From: Candidatus Mycolicibacterium alkanivorans
GTDB taxonomy: Bacteria; Actinomycetota; Actinomycetes; Mycobacteriales; Mycobacteriaceae
DNA length: 64,000 nt
Assembly (NCBI RefSeq): GCF_022760805.1
Contig: NZ_JAIVFL010000001.1
Coordinates: 2,790,001 to 2,854,000 of the forward strand
Direction: 5' to 3'
Every line of letters starts with the position of its first letter. The stretch's first letter is position 1. The position numbers and the translations under genes are program-made. The notes beneath the pieces were generated by a model. It was given only the letters and a program-made list of their open reading frames with translations. It was not told the DNA's origin and made no database searches. Positions 9,464 to 18,481 of this stretch are shown piece by piece.

Positions 9464-10051
9464 ATGACTGAAATAGGGCGTGGCGAGGTCTTCGTGCATC
9501 CACACGGACTTTGCGAAAGTTCAGAGATTGGGCGCGGGACCAGGATCTGGGCGTTCGCTCACGTGCTCCATGGCGCAAAGGTTGGCAATGAATGCAACAT
9601 TTGCAATCACGCCTACGTCGAGAACGGTGTGATCGTCGGCGACCGCGTGACGATCAAGAACCGCGTCCTGCTCTTCGAAGGCGTCACGGTGGAGGACGAC
9701 GTCTTCCTCGGTCCCGGCGTGATCTTCACGAACGACCTGCATCCTCGCGCCTCCATCAAGCGAAGCGGGGCCGAGTTGAGCACGACGCTCGTTCGACGTG
9801 GCGCGACCCTGGGGGCTGGAGTCGTCGTGGTGTGCGGGATATCGATCGGCGAACACGCCTTCGCCGGGGCCGGCTCGGTCCTGACCCGCGACGTCCCTCC
9901 GTATGCCTTCGTGGTCGGCAACCCGGGGCGGATCATCGGATGGGCCTGCGAATGCGGTCTGCGCTTGCCCGAGAGCTTGGCATGCCCCTGCGGCCGTGAT
10001 TACGTCCTCGGGGACATGGGGTTGGCCAGGAGGACGGAACACGTCGTCTGA
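9464..10051 (+). CDS. Left-handed beta-helix N-acetyltransferase (WbpD/WlbB-like)
   Basis: The 195-residue protein is built of hexapeptide repeats, for example GHPHG-like start, IGRGTRIWAFAHV, VGNECNICNHAYVENGV and LGAGVVVVCGISIGEHAF, and should use acetyl-CoA to acetylate an amino-sugar nucleotide. This arrangement matches WbpD/WlbB enzymes, which acetylate the 3-amino group of UDP-2-acetamido-3-amino uronic acid. The C-terminus carries a small Cys cluster (CECG and CPCG, about 13 residues apart) that may bind zinc. It faces the dehydrogenase/aminotransferase genes across a divergent promoter region and probably acts in the same pathway. Confidence 0.87.
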   Translation: MTEIGRGEVFVHPHGLCESSEIGRGTRIWAFAHVLHGAKVGNECNICNHAYVENGVIVGDRVTIKNRVLLFEGVTVEDDVFLGPGVIFTNDLHPRASIKRSGAELSTTLVRRGATLGAGVVVVCGISIGEHAFAGAGSVLTRDVPPYAFVVGNPGRIIGWACECGLRLPESLACPCGRDYVLGDMGLARRTEHVV

Positions 10052-10301
10052 GGCGGCAGGCGCCCGCCTCCGATCTCGGCGTGGGACACTCGACATAAAA
10101 TTAGCTAGATTGTCCTCTGCTAGGACATCTCGCTTAACTAACTAACGCTCGCGCTAGTATTCATTTATTATTTCTACCTGGTAGTTCATCGATGGTCGAC
10201 CTTCGCTGCGTGACGGGTTGCGCATTTTTGGCAATCCTCCTAATATTCCCTACGCCAAGGTGGGGATGCTGGCCGACACCAGATTGGGGAGGGCGACCGC
10301 C

Positions 10302-12362
10302 GTGGAAGTTACATCAGAAGCCAGTCAGCCACGGGGTCCTGTAGAGGGCACCCCGCGCCAAGAGTGTGTCGACAGCCCGTCGGTCAAAGGGCTTGACGAG
10401 GGAGTTATCACGCCGAAAGTCAGCGTCTGCATCCCCGTGTACAACAGCGTGGACACGATCGAGCGATGCATCGAAAGTGTTCTCGCGCAGACTTATCCGA
10501 ATTTCGAATGCCTCGTGATCGACGACCATTCAGTCGACGGGACGGCAGAGGCAGTCGCGGCGTTCACCGATCCGCGCGTCCGACTCGTCCGCAACGACAC
10601 GAACCTCGGCATGATCGGCAACCACAACAAATGCCTGCGCATCGCTCGCGGAGACCTCATTCAGTTCGTCGGCGGCGATGATTGGCTGCTCCCTCAATGC
10701 CTCGAGTCGCTGGTACCGGCCTTTGAGTCGCCGAACGTGGGAATGGCCTTCGCGCGGAGACGCGTCGAGACGACGAACACCTGGTGGAAGGAGCACTACG
10801 GAATTCTCGATGGTCCGCTTCAACCACTGTCTCCGGTCAACCAGGGGCGAGATCTCGTCCGGAAATATCTCACCGCGGGCGGAAACGGCAACCCGATCGG
10901 CGAACCGACGACGGTGATGTTGCGACGAGAGACCCTCTTCGCGGCCGGGGGCCTCCCCCCAGAAGTGCCGCAGTTGTCCGACATCGACACCTGGCTACGG
11001 GTCCTGTGTCGCAGCGAGGCGGCATTCGTCGAGAAGGAACTCTCGGTGCGTTGGCACCACGCGGGTTCAGCGACCGACCAGTTCGCCGGGACGACCACGC
11101 TCGACAAGTTGTGGGTCCTCTCAAGCCTCATCCGCTCAGACACGCTGGGCTCGGCACTACGCCTGTGGGCCTTCGCCATCTGGCTGAGAACCCTTGCGGC
11201 ACTTCCCAAGATGATGCTTCAAACACCTCGCGAACTGAGATCGAAGCGTTTCGGAAGCTTTAAGGCCAATCTGCGATACGTCGGCAAGGGACGCCGTATT
11301 CGACTCAAAGAACTCACCCTGACGTCAGGTTCATCGACGCGTGCCGCCGCCTCTAGGAGAACCGCCTTGCCCGAGAACCACACGCGGCCGTCGCAGGGCG
11401 TTCACGTCGATCCGACCCTCAACCCGCTGCCCACTCGGGCCTGGCACCCGGACATCGCGGTGGCCCTCGAGAGTCCCGAAATGGCCACCTATCGGTCCGT
11501 GCTGACAGTGGGCGATCAGGATGTGCGTACCTCGATACTGCAGGAGCTATCGGAGTACCACGGTTACTCCGCCGACGAATGCTTGAAGCGCTGCCTGCAC
11601 TGGGAGGATTGGAGCGTCGAGGAGTGGGCCGCCGCTGATCGCTCCACTCCCGAAGGGATCCAAGAGTTCTATCAGTCCGTCCAATCCTGGGCATTCGACC
11701 TCATGTGGTACGCGTACCTGCAGTCCACGGGCGACGGCTATCCAGCTTCCGTGATAGCCGCGCGGTTCGCGAGAAACATGGGGACGGGCCGCGACCACCT
11801 GGATTTCGGCTCCGGCACGGGGACGACCGCTCAACTGTTCATGCGCCTCGGTTTTCGCACCACGCTGGCCGACATCTCCGACCCGCTGTTGAAGTACGCC
11901 GCGTGGCGCATGGAACGGCACGGCGAACTGGCGCCACAGATTCATCTGACGGCCGAGGAACTGCCAACGGATGCTTATGACGTCATCACCGCGCTCGATA
12001 CGTTGGTACACGTCACCGACTTCGACGCGACGGCCCGTGACCTGCATCGCGCCGTTCGCCGCGGCGGCTACTTGCTCGCGAACTTCGACATCCGCCGGGA
12101 CGGCGACCATGGCTCGCAGTGGCATCTGTACCACGACATCTACGACATCGAGCATCGCCTCCGTGCCGCCGGCTTCGTCCGCACCCATACTTTCGCTGGC
12201 ATCACCAGCTGCTACCGCGCAGTGGATCCGACGCGCGCCACCTTCAAGCTGGCAATGGCAGCCGATACCGCCGGCGTGCAGTTGAAGCGCGCAAAGGACC
12301 GCAGCCGGGCAAAGCTAGGCGCTGCCCGGAGGAGTCTGCGAAAGATGCTCCGCGGCAGTTGA
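10302..12362 (+). CDS. Glycosyltransferase family 2 fused to a SAM-dependent methyltransferase
   Basis: One frame encodes about 686 residues with two domains. The N-terminal half is a GT-A family 2 glycosyltransferase: VSVCIPVYNSVDTIERCIES, then the DDHS and GDD motifs that bind the nucleotide sugar and metal. The C-terminal 300 residues are a class I methyltransferase with the SAM loop HLDFGSGTGTTAQLF and a following ALDTLVHVTDFD. The protein could add a sugar and methylate the glycan. The GTG at 10302 has GGGAGG nine bases upstream; ATG 10266 and TTG 10218 are alternatives. No stop or frameshift is visible in the linker near residue 350, so the fusion looks real. Confidence 0.83.
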   Translation: MEVTSEASQPRGPVEGTPRQECVDSPSVKGLDEGVITPKVSVCIPVYNSVDTIERCIESVLAQTYPNFECLVIDDHSVDGTAEAVAAFTDPRVRLVRNDTNLGMIGNHNKCLRIARGDLIQFVGGDDWLLPQCLESLVPAFESPNVGMAFARRRVETTNTWWKEHYGILDGPLQPLSPVNQGRDLVRKYLTAGGNGNPIGEPTTVMLRRETLFAAGGLPPEVPQLSDIDTWLRVLCRSEAAFVEKELSVRWHHAGSATDQFAGTTTLDKLWVLSSLIRSDTLGSALRLWAFAIWLRTLAALPKMMLQTPRELRSKRFGSFKANLRYVGKGRRIRLKELTLTSGSSTRAAASRRTALPENHTRPSQGVHVDPTLNPLPTRAWHPDIAVALESPEMATYRSVLTVGDQDVRTSILQELSEYHGYSADECLKRCLHWEDWSVEEWAAADRSTPEGIQEFYQSVQSWAFDLMWYAYLQSTGDGYPASVIAARFARNMGTGRDHLDFGSGTGTTAQLFMRLGFRTTLADISDPLLKYAAWRMERHGELAPQIHLTAEELPTDAYDVITALDTLVHVTDFDATARDLHRAVRRGGYLLANFDIRRDGDHGSQWHLYHDIYDIEHRLRAAGFVRTHTFAGITSCYRAVDPTRATFKLAMAADTAGVQLKRAKDRSRAKLGAARRSLRKMLRGS

Positions 12363-12486
12363 TCCGGTCGCCCACGGCCCGCTCCAGCGGCCTCCGCGAC
12401 CTGGACGTCAGGGTTGGGCTCGGGTCGAGTGATTGACGCCCGTGGCTTCGGAGAACGCCAGCAGGCAGCTTCGTGCTCGCCGCACC

Positions 12487-12519
12487 GTGGTGACAGTCGC
12501 CCTCGAGCGCCATCACCAC
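12487..12519. terminator. Candidate bidirectional terminator
   Basis: GTGGTGA and TCACCAC form a 7-bp stem around a GC-rich inner region between the convergent fusion gene and the polymerase gene. There is no T-tract, so this would be a weak intrinsic terminator of the kind seen in actinobacteria. Confidence 0.3.
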
Positions 12520-12556
12520 CTGGTTCACGCGTGTCCATCGGACACGCTTCAGTCGG

Positions 12557-13936
12557 TTACTGCCCGAGGCGAGCAGGTTCGGATCGCGACCTGTCCAGGC
12601 TCGAGGCATCGCTGCCCGTCGGGCGTGAGATTCGGTATGCCACCGCCGACAACGCGATCAGCACCCACATCAACGTCCAGATCTGCAGGAAGCCGGCCAT
12701 GTCGAGAAACAGACTCACCACGGTGTACGCGGAGAACGCCGCGGCGATGCCGATGAACAGTTGGGCATGTCGTGCGTCCCCTTGCGGCCCGCGCGCATTC
12801 CTGAACGCTCGGAACGCAAGGACGAGCGTCATGCCGACCAGCAGCAGATAGGCGAGTAAACCGAAGACACCCGTTTCGGAGAGCGCCTTGAGGTATTGAT
12901 CATCCAGCGTCGGCACTCCTGCGCCGGAAGAGCTTCCACCGGCGGCGCGTGCGTACATGCCGAACGGCGTGATGTCGAAGGGCAGAGCGCTCGTCACGGC
13001 TGCCCGCTGCGCGACCGAACTGTCGGCGCTGAAGATCGTCACGTACTTGGAGATGAAGGGCACCTGCAACAGGACCGCGGCGGTAACGAGCCCACCGCCT
13101 ACCGCGAACACGGCCAGCGTTCGACGAATCGGCCAGTAACACGCCATGACGGCGAGTCCGATCACCAACCCGACTGCACCCGAACGGGAGAGAGTGACGG
13201 CGACGCCGGCCACGATGACGGCCGAAGCCACGGCCCAGGGCCACCAACGCTTACCTTCGGCCCGCAGGCTGAGTGTCACGGCGAGCGCCAAGAGGAAGAT
13301 CACCGTTAGCACACATGCGAGTTCCAGTGGGTGAGAGGCACTTCCCTGCGCCCGGATCATGCCCCCGCGAAATACGTCATCGACCGTGAACGGGATGCCC
13401 GCCCCATCGACGAGCCCAGGAATGCGCAGCTGGACACCGTCCGCATTGCCGGTGAGACTCGTCAGGAGCGCCAGCGTCGCGCTCACGACGCCACCGGCAA
13501 CCAATCCCCTGATGACTCGCAGCAACCCGTCATATCCGTGAATGATGCTCAGAAAGAAGGGGACGACCAACACGAGAAGAACTTGAGCGACGAAGATCGG
13601 ATCGGTGTTGGGTGCCTGCGCCGGACGCGTCATCTGGGCGCCATAGGCCACGATCACACTCAGTGCATAGATCGTCAGAATCGGGCCTAGCGCTGCCACC
13701 CGGTACCCGGACCGTTGCCCCATCAGACGGGTGAGCACCCACAAGCCCGCCCCTGCAATCAAAATGAAGCGCGCCGGGCTGAGACCCAATGGAACGAGCG
13801 GAAGTAAGTCCGTCTGCCGCAACGCGATCAGCAGGAATGCGGCCACCGTCAATATCCACGAACCTACTTCGGTTCGGGGTGAGCGAACCTCTGGCGGCAG
13901 CACGTCGACCGTACCGCCCGCATGTCCCGTCGTCAT
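12557..13936 (-). CDS. Wzy-like polysaccharide polymerase / O-antigen ligase-family membrane protein
   Basis: The protein, about 459 residues from the ATG at 13936, has ten or more hydrophobic segments and a large extracytoplasmic loop before the last ones, the layout of Wzy polymerases and O-antigen ligases. The start has AAGGGA about nine bases upstream; an upstream extension to 14065 adds an unlikely arginine-rich stretch. It should join lipid-linked repeat units at the outer face of the membrane. Neighbouring wzz-like and wzx-like genes support this. Such proteins are poorly conserved, so the call depends on topology and context. Confidence 0.75.
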   Translation of the reverse strand: MTTGHAGGTVDVLPPEVRSPRTEVGSWILTVAAFLLIALRQTDLLPLVPLGLSPARFILIAGAGLWVLTRLMGQRSGYRVAALGPILTIYALSVIVAYGAQMTRPAQAPNTDPIFVAQVLLVLVVPFFLSIIHGYDGLLRVIRGLVAGGVVSATLALLTSLTGNADGVQLRIPGLVDGAGIPFTVDDVFRGGMIRAQGSASHPLELACVLTVIFLLALAVTLSLRAEGKRWWPWAVASAVIVAGVAVTLSRSGAVGLVIGLAVMACYWPIRRTLAVFAVGGGLVTAAVLLQVPFISKYVTIFSADSSVAQRAAVTSALPFDITPFGMYARAAGGSSSGAGVPTLDDQYLKALSETGVFGLLAYLLLVGMTLVLAFRAFRNARGPQGDARHAQLFIGIAAAFSAYTVVSLFLDMAGFLQIWTLMWVLIALSAVAYRISRPTGSDASSLDRSRSEPARLGQ

Positions 13937-14110
13937 CTTGGTAATCCCTTGCAGCCGAGCGCGAATCGTATGGAGCGGCGTCGCTCCACGAGTGCTGCGC
14001 CATACTTCGAACACAACGGTGACAGGAAGCCGACGATGAAGAACACGGCCATCCCGACATGCCACGGATTCACGCCATGCGATGAACTGATCATGGTTTC
14101 ATCTGTGCGC

Positions 14111-14908
14111 TCACTCCGACCAGCCAGCTGACTCCTGGACGTAGTGTCCGTTCCTCACCAGCTGGCGAGTGCTCTCTTCGAGCGGCGGGTGGGCGTCTTC
14201 TGCAAGCGGGTGAGCGATTTTTTCCTGGGGCTCGTCCTGGCGCTCTTGCGCAGCACCCTTGTCATCGAGATCGCCTGTCCTGGAACGACGTCGACGATCA
14301 AGGATGGCGTCGACACCCCACGACAAGAGCAGACCGGCGATCAGCGCGGCCGCAGCGAAGCTGGCTGAAGCACGTACCTGCTGCTTGCCGACGCCCGACG
14401 ACGTGTCCTGCGGAGGCACGATCTCCTGCAGCTTTGCCATGTTCGTCGGTTCACCGACCGTTGCGTCGATCTGCAACTGGTTGAGTATCTGGCCTGCCTT
14501 GATGGCCAACCTCTGCGCCCCGGCATGTGCGCTCTGCTCGTCAGGACCCGTCACGTCGAACTGAATCACGGAGGTGGGCTCGGGAAACCGCAGATTGTCC
14601 CGCAGGTTGGTCACCGAGTAACCGGTCGCGCCGGCGCCCTCGACGAAGGCCGCGGCGTCGCTGGACTGGAGCGCAACCACCAAGGTGCTTGCCAACTGGG
14701 TGGTTCGGTCGGTGAGGTTCAGCATCGGGTTCGGCACGGATGCGTCTTCGAGGTACCAGGGCGGAACCACCAAGACGGACATCTGGCTCTGGGCCTCGCC
14801 GTTAGTGCTCTGAAATCCCGCATATCCTGCAACGGCAGCGAAGGCGATGATGATCACCAATACGATCGGTCGCCGTATCAGTCGTCGCCACAACGTATTG
14901 AGACTCAT
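14111..14908 (-). CDS. Wzz/YveK-type chain-length determinant protein
   Basis: The 265-residue product has the two-transmembrane plan of polysaccharide co-polymerases: a first segment near residues 15-30 (PIVLVIIIAFAAVAGYAGF), an extracytoplasmic domain of about 140 residues, and a second segment (SFAAAALIAGLLLSWGVDAI) after the proline-containing motif VPPQD. A charged cytoplasmic tail of about 60 residues follows. No Walker motifs are present, so it lacks a fused tyrosine kinase. It should set polymer length together with the Wzy-like protein encoded next to it. Confidence 0.8.
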   Translation of the reverse strand: MSLNTLWRRLIRRPIVLVIIIAFAAVAGYAGFQSTNGEAQSQMSVLVVPPWYLEDASVPNPMLNLTDRTTQLASTLVVALQSSDAAAFVEGAGATGYSVTNLRDNLRFPEPTSVIQFDVTGPDEQSAHAGAQRLAIKAGQILNQLQIDATVGEPTNMAKLQEIVPPQDTSSGVGKQQVRASASFAAAALIAGLLLSWGVDAILDRRRRSRTGDLDDKGAAQERQDEPQEKIAHPLAEDAHPPLEESTRQLVRNGHYVQESAGWSE

Positions 14909-15145
14909 GGCTCTCCTGTGCGTTTTGGGCCGAAATGACGTGTTTCATGACAGACGATAACACGTCGTGCTGCCGACAGCTAGTTTGCTGGAATCGCATG
15001 AGCAACGACACAGTGGTGATTTGAGCCGAACGCGGGCCGGTTCGCGGGCCATGGGATGCCCAATAGGTTCGTGACAGCGCCAGGACGCCGCTCACACGGA
15101 TTGCCGGCGCACCGGAAAGATGGTGTTCACTCCCCCGCGGGAAGG

Positions 15146-16564
15146 TCAGGGCCGGCTCGAGACCTCGAACGTCGATCCTGTTTCCGTCTTGTTCGCCACC
15201 GCCCAAGCGGCAGCGTCGTCGATCGTGTAAGGCTGCCCGTTCTGCATCAACGTGCCCGCCGCGAGCTGGACGTCATTGTCGGAGAACACCCATCCGGCAG
15301 GATGTGGCGCCGCAGGGGCGTGATAGACGTAAGAACCCTGTGCACCGCGCACGCGATTCTTCGTCAGCACGATGTCCGCCGGAAGGTCCCAGCCATAGGA
15401 GATGAACTGCGCTCGGTTCTCCTGGTCCGGCCGGGCAGGGCCGCCCCATCCGCCTCCGCCCTCCACGAAGTCGTTGTCATCGATCAGGATCTGGTGCAGG
15501 CCGCCGCCGGGCTCTTCGGTCCAGAATTCGATGTTGTGCGAGTTGTCGTGAAAGTAGTTCCGAGTCACTCGAACGTTGGTGGTCGTGCCGGATCCTTGAC
15601 ACGTGAAGGCCGAGTCGTAGACGTCGTGAACCTCGTTTCCCTGCACCAGCCAATCCGCGCAGGAGTCGAGGCATTCAATGCCATTGCCATACCGGACTTT
15701 GTCGTCGGCGTAGCCGATCAGGTACGAGCCGCCGATGTGATGGATGTAGTTGTCGAGCACGCGCACGTTCACGATCGGGTCGTCTTCGCCACGGATGGCA
15801 TGGCCACCGCAGTCTCTCATCTCGATCCCGTCGATCTCGGTGTTGGAGTGCAGTCGAATCAGGACGGAGTCGGGAGCGGCCCGTAGATCGGGTGCCAACG
15901 CAGAGGGGTTGCCTGTCGACTGCACGTACAGATAGGTGTCGTCGTCGTCGTAGAAATCCCACGGCGCCCGAAGGTCGGCAAGTGCCTTCTTCTTCGCCGC
16001 GTGGATGGTGGTTCCGGTAGCCAGGAAGCCGACGTTCGTCCCTACTTCGGCCCACCCACCGTGCGCCGTTGGATCGTTGAGGTTGATCCGCCAGACGTTC
16101 GGTGCCGTCATCGTCCACGCGGCAGAGTTGTTCAGGATTTTCGCGCTGGTGATGACGGGCATCGCGCCTTCGCCGTACGCGCCGATCACCCACCGCCGAG
16201 AACCCTCCGGCGTGGGGACCCGATCGATGATCCCGAAGTACTCCCCACCGCGCTGGAACAGCAGCTGGTCACCGGCTACGTACGTCTGAGCCATCGCCCT
16301 GGCGATTGTGCGCCACGGCTTGTCGAGAGTGCCGGGATTGCTGTCGTCGCCATGGGGTGAGATGTGGAACGCCGTGTGGCCGGGAGGTGGGACCGGTGGC
16401 GGCAACGGAGCCGGGGCGGCGTTGCGGGTGGGTTGGGTGCCGTGCTGCGTGGTGTGGGCTCCGAAGATCGCGAGTCCTGCGAAGAGGACGACGACGATGA
16501 CGACACCGAAACCGAAACGGAGGCTACGCAGGCGGCGTCGCGGCGGCCGTAAGTGCTCGGGCAT
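15146..16564 (-). CDS. Secreted right-handed parallel beta-helix protein (polysaccharide lyase-like)
   Basis: This 472-residue protein has a basic N-terminus and a hydrophobic segment (FGFGVVIVVVLFAGLAIFGA), so it is exported or anchored outside. The body has the repeating pattern of parallel beta-helix enzymes: runs such as VRVLDNYIHHIGG, LVQGNEVHDVYDSAF and NVRVTRNYFHDNSHNIEF are successive coils. An early stretch DDSNPGTLDKPWRTIARAM is the usual start of the helix in this group. It may cleave or modify the exported polymer. The catalytic residues cannot be picked out, so lyase, hydrolase or simple glycan binding all remain possible. Confidence 0.7.
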   Translation of the reverse strand: MPEHLRPPRRRLRSLRFGFGVVIVVVLFAGLAIFGAHTTQHGTQPTRNAAPAPLPPPVPPPGHTAFHISPHGDDSNPGTLDKPWRTIARAMAQTYVAGDQLLFQRGGEYFGIIDRVPTPEGSRRWVIGAYGEGAMPVITSAKILNNSAAWTMTAPNVWRINLNDPTAHGGWAEVGTNVGFLATGTTIHAAKKKALADLRAPWDFYDDDDTYLYVQSTGNPSALAPDLRAAPDSVLIRLHSNTEIDGIEMRDCGGHAIRGEDDPIVNVRVLDNYIHHIGGSYLIGYADDKVRYGNGIECLDSCADWLVQGNEVHDVYDSAFTCQGSGTTTNVRVTRNYFHDNSHNIEFWTEEPGGGLHQILIDDNDFVEGGGGWGGPARPDQENRAQFISYGWDLPADIVLTKNRVRGAQGSYVYHAPAAPHPAGWVFSDNDVQLAAGTLMQNGQPYTIDDAAAWAVANKTETGSTFEVSSRP

Positions 16565-16722
16565 GGAATTCGATCGAGCTCCGGTTGGTGGTGCTGTCAG
16601 GAGGCTGCATGACGTAAAGCCAACGCACCCACGTATTCACGCAGTCACCTACATCATGGCGCAGAATCCGTCGGGATGCGGACGCCTGGGATCACCTGAC
16701 AGAAACCGCTAACTACGGGCTC

Positions 16723-17426
16723 GCGCAGTAATTGATTAGGTTTTTGTGTTGGGTTCGTCCACACTTGTGGTAGGACGCTGCCTGATGTGGACTCCGATCC
16801 GGTCGCCGCCCGTTTGTTGTTGATCCGCCCGCATCTGGATGGGCGGGCGTGGCGGTTGTTGCTCGGCGCGGAGGCCAAGGTGCGGGGTCGGGGCGGGATC
16901 AAGGTGGTCGCTGCGGCCGCTGCGGTGCATCCGGATACCGTGGCGGCCGGTGTGCGTGAGCTGGAGTCCGGCGAGCCGATTCCGGGGCGGGTGCGCCGGC
17001 CGGGTGCGGGGCGCCCGCCGATGGCGGTGACCGACCCCGATCTGGTTGCCGCGCTGGAGGCGCTGGTGGATCCGGTCTCGCGGGGCGATCCGGAGTCGCC
17101 GCCACCTGCCGCCGGGCACCTCCAAATGGAATCGGATCGAACACCGGCTGTTCTCCGCGATCAGCCGCAACTGGCGCGGACGACCCCTGGAATCCCACGA
17201 GGTAGTCATCGAAACTCTCAGGGCGACAACCACATCCACCGGACTGACCGTGAACGCGGTGCTCGACGCCGGCACCTACGCCCGTGGAATCAAGATCACC
17301 GACAAGCAGATCGCGGCCCTCGAAGCCACCCAACTGCACCGTCACGAGTTCCACGGCGACTGGAACTACACGCTCACAGCCGACCACATTGCGACACGCC
17401 CAACAGAACCCACCTAATTACTGCGC
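16723..17426 (+). mobile_element. Internally deleted ISAzo13-family element
   Basis: The ends GCGCAGTAATT (16723-16733) and AATTACTGCGC (17416-17426) are inverted repeats that continue imperfectly inward. Between them are the two ends of one transposase gene: the N-terminal part in one frame from the GTG at 16787, with PGAGRPPMAVTDPDLVAALE, and the C-terminal part in another, with TSKWNRIEHRLFSAISRNW and HEFHGDWNYT, stopping at 17417. The central catalytic portion is missing at about 17102. At 704 bp with both ends kept, it could only move if an intact relative supplied transposase. Confidence 0.75.
16787..17417 (+). pseudogene. ISAzo13-family transposase with internal deletion
   Basis: The gene keeps the N-terminal helix-turn-helix region and about the last 105 residues, joined at about 17102 by an out-of-frame deletion that removes several hundred codons. 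The DDE centre is therefore lost. The family is recognised from the C-terminal block containing RGRPLESHEVVIETL and LTVNAVLDAGTY. Confidence 0.75.
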
Positions 17427-17431
17427 GCCCC

Positions 17432-18481
17432 CTAAGCCACGGGGGCGTGAGCGGTGACGTCCTCGAAGATCTCGAGAAGCCGCCTGGCGGCGACGGGCGA
17501 GTCGTAGTGGTTCCGGTAGTGCTCTTGCGCCACCTTGCCCTGGAGAACCGCTTCCTCGGGATCGGCGAGGGTGTCCATCGCGCGGGAAAGCTCCTCGACG
17601 TCGTCTATTCCGGTGACACTTGCCCCGTGCGGCTGATATTCAGGCAGCGCTCCAGCGTTGGATGCCAGCGTCGGAACGCCCAATTGCATCGCCAACACCT
17701 GAACTCCACTCTGCGACGCACTGCGATAGTGCGCGATCGACCCCTTCGCCCGCGCAAGCTGCTGGAGGACTTCTCGGTATTGGAACTCCGACTGCTGCCA
17801 CCGCACGTGCTTCGGTAGCGGACCGGTGAGGTCCCCGCTTCCAAGCAACACCAACTCGTCGCCCTGCCAGGCGGGGCCGCGGGTGTGGGCGTCCCAGGCG
17901 GCGAACACCACGTCGTGATTCTTGTAGGGCTGCTGCCTACCGATCAGGAGAAAGTTCTTCCGGTCCTCGGCGGGGACGAAGGCCGGCATCATCGCCGGGG
18001 CAAGATCACTGATGAGGGGCGCGACGTAGAGGGGTTTTTGTGCCCGTTCCTGCGCGCGTAGGCTTTCGGCGACGTAATTACTAAAAACTATGGTTGCGTC
18101 GGCTTTTTCATCCCAGCGATCGAAGAACATCCGGTTCCACCACGGGGCGACGTGAGTGGCGTCGTGCGGCTTGTCGTCATGCACCATCCGAATACGCGGA
18201 GCGAGTCCCGCGAGCAAACGCCATCTGGGGTCGCGGAACATCTCGGTCACCACGACGTCTGGTTGAAAGCGCTGTGCGGCACGGTATGCCTCGATGAAGG
18301 GCAGCCAGCCGGACCAGGGAATCGGGCGACCGAGAAGCACGGTCTCATACGAGCGAGCCTCATCGGACTCGAAGTGAAGGTTCGAGGTCACCAGCATGAC
18401 TTCGGCGCCGAGCGACTGAAGGTTCTCGGCATGTATCCGCGCTATGGGCCGCAGCCATGGAGCCAACAGGAGGATCCGCAT
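17432..18481 (-). CDS. Glycosyltransferase family 4 (GT-B)
   Basis: This 349-residue GT-B protein starts MRILLLAPWLRPIARIHAEN. The C-terminal donor domain has FLLIGRQQPYKNHDVV, QSGVQVLAMQLGVPTLASN and an acidic end typical of family 4 retaining glycosyltransferases. It would add one sugar of the repeat unit at the cytoplasmic face. Its ATG shares a base with the stop of the upstream gene. The stop lies only six bases from the end of the ISAzo13 remnant, so the native 3' flank has been replaced but the reading frame seems intact. Confidence 0.85.
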   Translation of the reverse strand: MRILLLAPWLRPIARIHAENLQSLGAEVMLVTSNLHFESDEARSYETVLLGRPIPWSGWLPFIEAYRAAQRFQPDVVVTEMFRDPRWRLLAGLAPRIRMVHDDKPHDATHVAPWWNRMFFDRWDEKADATIVFSNYVAESLRAQERAQKPLYVAPLISDLAPAMMPAFVPAEDRKNFLLIGRQQPYKNHDVVFAAWDAHTRGPAWQGDELVLLGSGDLTGPLPKHVRWQQSEFQYREVLQQLARAKGSIAHYRSASQSGVQVLAMQLGVPTLASNAGALPEYQPHGASVTGIDDVEELSRAMDTLADPEEAVLQGKVAQEHYRNHYDSPVAARRLLEIFEDVTAHAPVA

